Notes under the pieces: model-generated
Database searches by the model: none
Told to the model about the DNA's origin: nothing
What the model saw: only the letters and a program-made list of their open reading frames with translations
Shown: positions 57,447-64,000 of the stretch, in pieces
Position numbering within the stretch: position 1 is the first letter of the stretch
How the letters are laid out: the number at the start of each line of letters is the position of its first letter
Position numbers and translations under genes: made by a program
DNA from: Typhlomys cinereus
Taxonomy: Eukaryota > Chordata > Mammalia > Rodentia > Platacanthomyidae
Length of the DNA: 64,000 nt
Direction: 5' to 3'
Assembly (NCBI GenBank): GCA_023101885.1
Contig: JALPQD010000005.1
Coordinates: 4,867,819-4,931,818 of the forward strand

Positions 57447-58265
57447 TTCTGTTAAAAGGTTTTTAATCATCCAAAAATATAACAACAGATGAAAGTCATT
57501 ATACAAATAGACTCATACATAGCAAAGCGGGAAATAAAGCTCCTAAGACTTCTGGCCTATGGACAAAAAGTGAATTGATTCTTCCTAATGCTTCAAACAC
57601 ATGTTAATTAGTAGGCCCATAAAAATTTTATGTGCTACTGAAACACTGATAACACTACTGCCTACCTAGCTTATGGCTCACATAGAAAACACTCAATGAA
57701 AAAGGAAGTCACAGTATTCTACTAAGGACGCTGGCCGGACCATCAACTTGCTAGGGCCACTGATACAGATATTTCTCAGCTCGAATGGAGTGTGGTACAG
57801 AGGTAAAAACGTCTAAATGAAATAAAGGCTTTTCTTTCATACAAACCACAAGTGCAGATGTAATTATAGGTCATGGCAAATTAAATCAGCTGCAAAGAGG
57901 CAGAATATTAGGCCGGATGGCCCATTTCTTTCCAACTTGTTATATGTTAAAAACATAAAATTTATTTTTTACTTGATTAAAAGTTTCTTTTTTATGTAGA
58001 ATTCTTTCTCTGGGTACTTCACTTAGCAACAGCCAGGCTGGAATAAAGCCGGACTCTGGACCCTCCTGGGGTTTCAGACTCATTCATAATAAAGCCAGAG
58101 AAGAGCAAGAGCTCAGGGCGTGGGCGTCTTTGTTTCTGGGATGACTCATGTCATCTAACATTCATTCATCAATTTTGAGTCATCCAACAAATAAGTGGAA
58201 GCCTTTTCTAGGAAAGAGGCACCGGAAACCCCAAACTATTTGGTCTTTACCAGGAAGAACCTTCG
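57447..58265. other. Unassigned intronic sequence
   Basis: AT-rich, no exon or repeat recognised. Confidence 0.35.
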
Positions 58266-58371
58266 CACTTTCACCTCCTACACAAGAAGCCCTAGTTTAG
58301 TGGTGAGGGCCCCTCCCCCACTTTCACCCCCTACACAAGCAGCCTAGTTTAGTGATGGGGACCCCTGCCAG
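58266..58371. repeat. 53-bp tandem duplication
   Basis: Two adjacent copies (58266-58318, 58319-58371) sharing CACTTTCACC, CTACACAAG and CCTAGTTTAGTG blocks with several mismatches and small indels. Confidence 0.85.
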
Positions 58372-58671
58372 TGGAACGTTCTCTCTTCCTGTTCCAAGGG
58401 AATAAACAGATTGTCCTGTGGCCCCAAACACTCCTTCCTACTTTCAGGAAAAAATTGCAGAAGACACAGCAGTGAAAGAAGTATTTGGACTTGGAGCTAC
58501 AGAACCAAACCCTTATGGATTTTAACATGAGATCAATGTTTATGCTACTTTAGGGGAAGAGCACAGAGGGTCTAAAAAGCCAAGATCAAGGGGGCAATTT
58601 AGACATTGTTCTAGAAAGGCAACCAAGTGCCCCATGTCCAGGTCAGCAATTGACAGAACTAGTTGACTGAG

Positions 58672-58800
58672 GCTGGTAAAGGCTCTTACACGCTGCATGC
58701 AGATCTGAGTTCGATTTCTAGAGCTACACAGTGGAAGGAGAGAACCAACTTCCACAAAGTTGTTTTCTGACCTCAACGCAAGTGTTGTGGTGTGAATGCC
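58672..58800 (+). mobile_element. B4-like SINE
   Basis: GGCTGGTAAAGGCTCTTACA, AGATCTGAGTTCGATTTCTA (B-box-like), ACAGTGGAAGGAGAGAACCA ACTTCC, GTTGTTTTCTGACCTCAAC. Confidence 0.65.
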
Positions 58801-58805
58801 TTCAT

Positions 58806-58950
58806 GAGGAAGGAAAAAAAGGGAGGGAGGGAGGGAGGAGGGAAGGGAAGGAGGGGATGGAGGGAAGGGGGAGGGAAGAGAGAAAGGGGAGGGAAAGAAG
58901 GGGGAGGGAGGGAAGGGAGGGAACCGGGGAAGGGAGAGAAGGGAGGATTA
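58806..58950. repeat. Polypurine (GGGA)n tract
   Basis: About 145 nearly pure purines, rich in GGGAGG, with G-quadruplex and triplex potential. The low complexity explains the glycine/arginine/glutamate-rich frame at 58731-59027. Confidence 0.9.
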
Positions 58951-59130
58951 GAAAAAGAAAAAAAATGAATCCAGATCACCCCCAGACTTACCTTTCTAAT
59001 GTGGTTGGGCCTTGTCTAATCAATTGACCAAGGTAACCAGAAAGGGGAGGGGGGTTGTTAATGGAACAAAACCTGAATAATTCTCTAAAAATCTTAGTAA
59101 AACTGGCATTAGTAAGACTGGCAAATAGCA
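58951..59130. other. Unassigned intronic sequence
   Basis: No exon or confident repeat recognised. Confidence 0.35.
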
Positions 59131-59268
59131 GCTTGTCAGGCAGGAATGAAACAGGCCAACAGGACAAATGCTGAAGTGCAGACAAGGCTGGTAGAAGCAG
59201 CTTGTCAGGCAGGAATGAAACAGGCCAATAGGACAGATGCTGAAGTGCAGACAAGGCTGGTAGAAGCA
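59131..59268. repeat. 69-bp tandem duplication
   Basis: Two copies, 59131-59199 and 59200-59268, starting GCTTGTCAGGCAGGAATGAA, differing at only two positions. The period divides by three, so the minus frame shows a repeated 23-residue block; no coding evidence. Confidence 0.97.
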
Positions 59269-59420
59269 CACTCAGGACCAGCAAGTCTACACACACGAAT
59301 ATGACCATTTAGGGAAAGTAGGGCCAAACCCTGAAAACCACTAACTCCCAGAATTAACTCAATATGAGACCAATAATGTGAATAATCATATGACTGGCAA
59401 AAAAAATTTAAAAAAATATA
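59269..59420. other. Spacer
   Basis: Nothing recognised; grades into the L1 remnant. Confidence 0.35.
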
Positions 59421-59429
59421 TACAAAACT

Positions 59430-59820
59430 AACATCAATTATAAGTAATTTCTTCTAGTATTTCACAACTCCTTTGAGGCCAGTATTATCTGATATAAAAA
59501 TCACTGAAAGATGATCTGAGTAAGAAAGCTAAGCTAATATTATTTATTAAGACAATAATGAAAACTTTCAACAAGTTACTAGGAAATCAATCCCTCAACA
59601 TGTAGGAAGAACTAATTTATTATACTAGGATCAAGAGAGGTTTATTTCCGAATGGAGGCTATTACGAGATTCTTAAATCAGTGTAATGTACTACTACATC
59701 AACGTACTAAAGATGAACATGCTAAAGAGGAAAACGTACTGGAAAGTAGTAATCATTTCACAAAACCCCTCATTATGATTAAAAAAACTCAGCAACTTAG
59801 GAGTAGAAAGTAAGATGTTA
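59430..59820 (+). mobile_element. L1 ORF2 remnant
   Basis: TTTCACAACTCCTTTGAGGC CAGTATTATC, ATCAAGAGAGGTTTATTTCC GAATGGAGG, GTGTAATGTACTACTACATC AACGTACTAAAGATGAACAT, AAACCCCTCATTATGATTAA AAAAACTCAGCAACTTAGGA follow the reverse-transcriptase region of mammalian L1 ORF2 in order. Heavily mutated with many stops and indels. Confidence 0.82.
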
Positions 59821-59928
59821 TATGTCAACATGATTAGCAATCAGGTGCCCATTCATGTGGCCAAATATTACTGTAAGTGTGACTGTAATGGTGTTTCTGA
59901 ATGAAATTAACATCTGAATACACAGGCT

Positions 59929-60044
59929 GTGTGTGTGTGAGTATGTGTGCCTATGCATATGTATGTGTGTGTATGTGTGTGTATTTATGCATATGTGTGT
60001 GTGTGTATGCATATGTGTGTGTGTATGTGTGTGTGTGTTTATGC

Positions 60045-60089
<45 letters not shown>

Positions 60090-60335
60090 CATATACCTGT
60101 GGAGGCCAAGGAGGATGCTGGGCGTCCTTTGTCTCTTGCTGACCCCACAGCTCAGTCTTAGCTAGACTGCTGGCCTGGGAGCTCTCTGGATCCAGCTGTC
60201 AACGTCCCCAGCCCTGGGCTCACAGACGGCGTACAGGTATGTCTGGCTGTTTTTGGAGTGCTTGGGATTTAATCTTTGGTCTTCCTGCTTACAAAGCAAG
60301 TGCTCTGACCCATTGAGACATGCCACAGGACCCAG
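59929..60335 (-). mobile_element. B4-like SINE with long (TG)n-rich tail
   Basis: TG-rich interrupted tract to about 60087, then ACCTGTGGAGGCCAAGGAGG, GCTGACCCCACAGCTCAGTC (reverse B1-like), GCTTGGGATTTAATCTTTGG TC and TGACCCATTGAGACATGCC. Confidence 0.65.
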
Positions 60336-60384
60336 ATTGCCTTTTCAATTGTGGGTAGGCTTATTCAATTAATTAAGGTCTTTA

Positions 60385-60725
60385 TTCTTTAAATTTTATT
60401 TATTTATTTATTTATTTATTTATGGGAAGGAGAGAGAGAGACAGAGAAAGAGATCTCACAGACCCAAGGTCTTTAATAAATTTGAGCTGAGACATTAGTC
60501 TCTCCCTGGCTGCACTTGAACTGAAGCGCTGGTTCTTCCAGAGACTCAAATCTATGCTTTTTTCTTGCACGAATGGCACATGCGCAGGGTGTGGGTGGGG
60601 GTGACGCGTGTGGCAAGGCGTGCTTCTGGAACGTTTTCTCCTTCCATCTTCGTGTGGTTCCAGAGATCAAACTCAGGTCACTTGTGAGGCAAACTCCTTT
60701 ATCTGCCAAGCCCTCGTGTGGCCCC
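60385..60725 (-). mobile_element. GA-tailed SINE, possibly two joined remnants
   Basis: (TTTA)n and GAGAGAGAGACAGAGA at the left, then AATGGCACATGCGCAGGGTG, GTGGTTCCAGAGATCAAACT CAGGTC, ending TATCTGCCAAGCCCTCGTGT GG. An intervening 100 bp is not assigned. Confidence 0.5.
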
Positions 60726-63105
60726 CGTGAGCTATCTTTCAGAGTGGAACTTAATGCACCGTCTCTCCCAAGTTTCTAGTTTCTGCTGCTTTTCTTAAGA
60801 CCTCGCAACCTCCAGTCATGTGAGCTCATTCCTTGCACCTCGCCCCCTCCTGAGCCCTGCCCCGCCTCCCTCTGCTCCCTTTCTCTCCCACTGGAAACGG
60901 ATCTCTAGATATCTGTTTTGTAGTAGTTTTATTTGCCTAGAGAACTTTTGCTAACCACACTGGAAACATGCTTGGGCTGACAATATCTACAGAAAACCTA
61001 CACCTAGTACAATTCTTAGTACCAAAAGAACGAGGCTTTTTTTTTTCTCCTCTAAAATTAGGATCAAAGTAAAGGAGCTTGTTCTCATCACTCTTGCTCT
61101 AGACAGTATTAGGAGTGCTAGCTAGTATGGCACGCAAGGAAACAAATGATGTAATACTAACCAGGAGGAAAGAGATGCGACTGTACTGACAGAGGACACG
61201 CTTGTCCACAACATATGTGCTGGCTGAACAGATCGAATGAGTTAACCTGTGCGAGGGTCTCAGAAACAGTCTGTCCTGCCACCTAGTGAAAACTGGTGTT
61301 AAGGACACCATTTTGACAAAGAGACTTGCTGTCTGAGAATTTATCTATCTACTTATTTAGCATAAAAAATTGAGGATAATAAATTACAAAATCTCCATGG
61401 AAGTGAGAGTACAAAACACTGGCCCAACCCACTGACGCTTTTGGAGTCTTCTAGGAAAAGGCCAGCGATTGTTGAGGTTTCTGTGGCTATGAAGGGGTCA
61501 TACGATGCTCTCAGGGTGGGTATGCAAGCCAGAGAATGTCACATTCTCCTGACATCTCAGACTGTGTGAACATGTGCTGGAAGCTAGGAGGAGTCTCTCC
61601 CAAAAAGTCTTTCTGCAAACCGAAGGTCCTATGCCTGAGCTTGCACCCTGGCCCCAGCTCCTATAAACATTTCTGTATAAAATAAAGTTTTGGGAAGTGG
61701 GCATGGGAGACAGCATCATCCTCCAAGCAGGAAACTAGGATCTTTTCCCAGGCCTGTTCTTATTTCTCTCTTGTCTCCTGTGAATTATCGTTTCTGGGCC
61801 ACATGTACTTTTTTCCACCTGCAAGTATCTCCATGAGCATATTATGCTTTGACATGACTTTGATTGATATTGAGTAAGATGGAAAAGTCTGAGCATTGAG
61901 CATTCTTAAAATATGCTGTTCAGAAAATGTTATTTTTCTAACAGACTTTAAAGCTGTGTCCATTCCTGACCTCCTAGCATTTGGGCAGTGGAGGCAGAAG
62001 ACCACGAGGGCTCAAGCTACACGGTGAGTGTCAGACCAGCCCAGGGACATCTCTAGAAAACCTACACCAGATGCGATTCTTGGCAGTGAAAGAACAAGTC
62101 TGTCTCTTCTGTTCTCTCATAGGCTCACTCTTGTCTTGGTGTCGCATCGCGTGACAACACCTTGCCAAAGCCAACGAGGACAGGAAGGAACCTATTCCAA
62201 CTCACAAATTCAGGCTACTCTCCCCGTGGCAAGAAAGTCACAGCAGCAGGAGCCTGCGACAGAATCATGTCCTCAGCCAGCAGCGGTAGCAGTGGGTGGG
62301 CGCACACCTCTCTGCTCAGCTCCAAAGGTGGGGGGGCGCAAGCCCTCTGCTGGGCTCCCTGTCTCCTTTCATTCTGGACTGACCGCGAGCCCGAGGATTG
62401 GCCCTGCCCTCACAAGCTTGCTCAATTAAAGCCATCGGACCACCTCCTGCTGCTCAGTGCTGCCTCCCAGCTGTGGGGCTGACATTACACCTGCTTCAGT
62501 TCCACGGATTGCCATCTCTGCTCCGAAGCTTCACCCAGCTCCCCACGCAGAACCACAACACTTCATCTGAGGAAAACCTCCTTATGCCTCAATTATCTCC
62601 TAAAGACAGACTCTCTCACTGACATCTGACTGGGGGAGGCTTAAACACTAGCCACCCCAAGATACATGAACTGCAGACTCTAGGGAGGGACTGAAGAGAC
62701 CCAGGCGACAGGCTGCCAGGCTCAGCATGAGCAGCAGAGGCGCTTGGTGCAAAGGGAAGCACTGGAGAGAAGGCAGCTGTCAGAAGTGTCCCTGGCATGA
62801 AACAGGAAGACAAGAGAATCCAGGTTCCACTGCCTGCCCCCCCCAGCCCGCAGCTCATCTGCCGACTCTACTTTAAGAGAACCTAAAAGGAATGAACTAC
62901 TTACTCCAAAACTTCATGGTGGGTTTTTTTTTTTTCATCTCTTGTTTCCCTTTTTTTCCTTTTTACTCTACTTTCAGCAGCACATATATCTATTTTTGAA
63001 ACTTTTCCAAGTATTCTGTCCCTTTCCTACATTCACCTAATTTTATTCATACACATTTCATCATTAGGAAGTCTTTCTTCCCTTGCTTTTTTAGTTTTTT
63101 AGCTT
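60726..63105. other. Mostly unique intronic sequence
   Basis: No exon or confident repeat. 61976-62040 could be a B1 trace. The frame at 62028-62429 (133 codons) has no recognised motif. Confidence 0.4.
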
Positions 63106-63109
63106 TTTT

Positions 63110-63272
63110 ACTTATTAGGAGAGAGAAAGCACAAGCATTCCATGGTACACAGGTCAGAGGACAACTTGGGAAGTCAGCTCTCTCCTGTCTTGGCCAGGGA
63201 TCAAACTTAGACCTCTAGGTTTGCAAGCAGGCCCCTTACCTACGGGGTCAGAAGCTGTTTGCTGGTCCTGTT
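63110..63272 (-). mobile_element. B4-like SINE
   Basis: TTAGGAGAGAGAAAGCACAA, GGTACACAGGTCAGAGGACA ACTTGGG, AGGGATCAAACTTAGACCTC, ending TGTTTGCTGGTCCTG. Confidence 0.62.
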
Positions 63273-63599
63273 ATTTATTTTATTTAACAATCTAGGAAGT
63301 TTGCAATGATCAGTTTTGATGTAACTGGGAATCTGGAATTCTTGGTGGAACTGTGAGTGTAGCAAACTTGTAGGTGTGGAACACACACACTTCGCTGACG
63401 TGGCGAGCGCACTGCTCTTAACCACCTCGCCGGTTCCATTCTCAGCAAGCAACAAGGTTCATCGGCACGGCTCTTACTGCTCCCGATGCTGGCATTCTTT
63501 CACAAGGAAGTCACGACAGCAGAAGACACGTATTCAACATTCGTGGCTCTACGCCTTAAGTCACCACAGGTTATCTCCTCTCCAACCATTTAAAAAAAA
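63273..63599. other. Unassigned intronic sequence
   Basis: No exon or confident repeat recognised. Confidence 0.35.
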
Positions 63600-63850
63600 A
63601 AAAACCTTTATTATTTATTTATTTATTGGGTGTGTGTGTGCTCACATATGTGTGTGTATATCAGAGGCACTGTGTGTTCCTGTGGAGGATCAAGGGTGAC
63701 TTTGCTTTGGGATTTCCCAGGCTCTGCCTACCAGGACCAGAAGTGCGAGGCACCTTTTCTACTTGGTGTTTTTAATGGGACCTGAGATTCAAACTCAGGA
63801 CTTTCTGCTTGCAAGGCTGAATCTTAAGCCTGGATCCATCTCTCCAGCCC
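63600..63850 (-). mobile_element. B2-like SINE (older subfamily)
   Basis: (TTTA)n, GT-rich tract, GTATATCAGAGGCACTGTGT GTTCCTGTGGAGG, then head ATCCATCTCTCCAGCCC. It lacks the usual CCTGGATTG middle segment after GGTGACTTTG (small internal deletion). Confidence 0.92.
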
Positions 63851-63904
63851 TGTTCTGTTTTCTTAAAACTGTAGGTCACAAAGCTTACTTAGCACCTTTA
63901 AAAT

Positions 63905-63924
63905 ATATTGTGTATGTGTGTGTG

Positions 63925-63974
<50 letters not shown>

Positions 63975-64000
63975 TGTACAACATGCCATAAGGGTAGAGG
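63905..64000 (-). mobile_element. GA-tailed B4-like SINE, cut by window edge
   Basis: GT-rich stretch and (GA)n to 63971, then GTACAACATGCCATAAGGGT AGAGG, the start of the same element type as 46228-46440. The rest lies outside. Confidence 0.5.

Larger units (their letters stand above)
21299..64000 (-). other. ALG14: ALG14 intron (inferred, extends past window)
   Basis: Sequence 5' of the exon on its own strand. ALG14 spans tens of kilobases in mammals, and no other ALG14 exon or neighbouring gene was recognised, so this is most simply one intron. It is repeat-rich (SINEs, LTRs, L1, MIR). A missed short exon is possible. Confidence 0.55.

Noticed and set aside
58731..59027. 98-codon Gly/Arg/Glu-rich protein
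   Set aside because: The frame is generated by the polypurine tract.
62968..62988. U6 snRNA 5' end (CTTTCAGCAGCACATATA)
   Set aside because: Only about 18 bases resemble U6, with no continuation of the U6 body; treated as chance.
21273..64000. Upstream ALG14 exons within the window
   Set aside because: I searched by eye for minus-strand sequence that could encode the conserved upstream ALG14 blocks (glycine-rich GSGGHT segment and the HRIPRSREVQQSWPS segment) and found none. A computed search would be more reliable.

Overview
The window is mammalian nuclear DNA from a mouse-like rodent (Myodonta). The signs are B1, ID/B4-type and B2-superfamily tRNA-derived SINEs, MT- and ORR1-like MaLR LTRs, old MIR and L1 fragments, and many (CA)n, (GA)n and (TCTA)n microsatellites. 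Species is not determined. The dominant SINE is B2-like but is not the house-mouse B2, and I could not place it in a named family. There is no bacterial, phage or plasmid content, and nearly all open reading frames are chance frames inside repeats.

One protein-coding exon can be supported: the last coding exon of ALG14 on the minus strand (21042-21272). It encodes the 76 C-terminal residues of the ER membrane-anchor subunit of the ALG13/ALG14 UDP-GlcNAc transferase and has a good 3' splice acceptor. The likely 3' UTR lies to its left. Everything right of 21275 is then most simply ALG14 intron, and the left ~20.8 kb is the region downstream of the gene. I did not find another ALG14 exon by eye. 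A second gene-derived feature is a full-length RPL26 processed pseudogene (1574-2095, minus) with a 13-bp target-site duplication.

Layout. 1-5.3 kb: LTR fragment, RPL26 pseudogene, SINE cluster, ORR1-like LTR. 5.3-20 kb: SINEs, two minus-strand MT-like LTRs (one carrying a SINE), a MIR and microsatellites. 20.8-21.3 kb: ALG14 3' end. 22-27 kb: SINEs, LTR fragment, purine-rich tracts. 27.2-28.5 kb: CpG-rich segment with two GC-rich minisatellites. 29-32.7 kb: old L1 3' end, LTR, a head-only SINE. 32.8-34.1 kb: 33-bp tandem repeat next to a CpG-rich block. 34-43 kb: mostly unique sequence with MIRs. 43-46.4 kb: L1 remnant split by an LTR-like poly(A) retroposon, then a MaLR provirus (LTR plus internal region) carrying a SINE, then more SINEs. 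48-50.3 kb: dispersed duplication and a short minisatellite. 54.5-55.3 kb: a SINE inserted 8 bp inside a complete LTR. 58-60.4 kb: local duplications, polypurine tract, L1 ORF2 remnant. 60.4-64 kb: SINEs and unique sequence.

No novel biological system was found. The points worth a second look are repeat biology (nested insertions, a head-only SINE, an LTR-like retroposon, two SINE subfamilies) and two CpG-rich intronic blocks beside tandem repeats.
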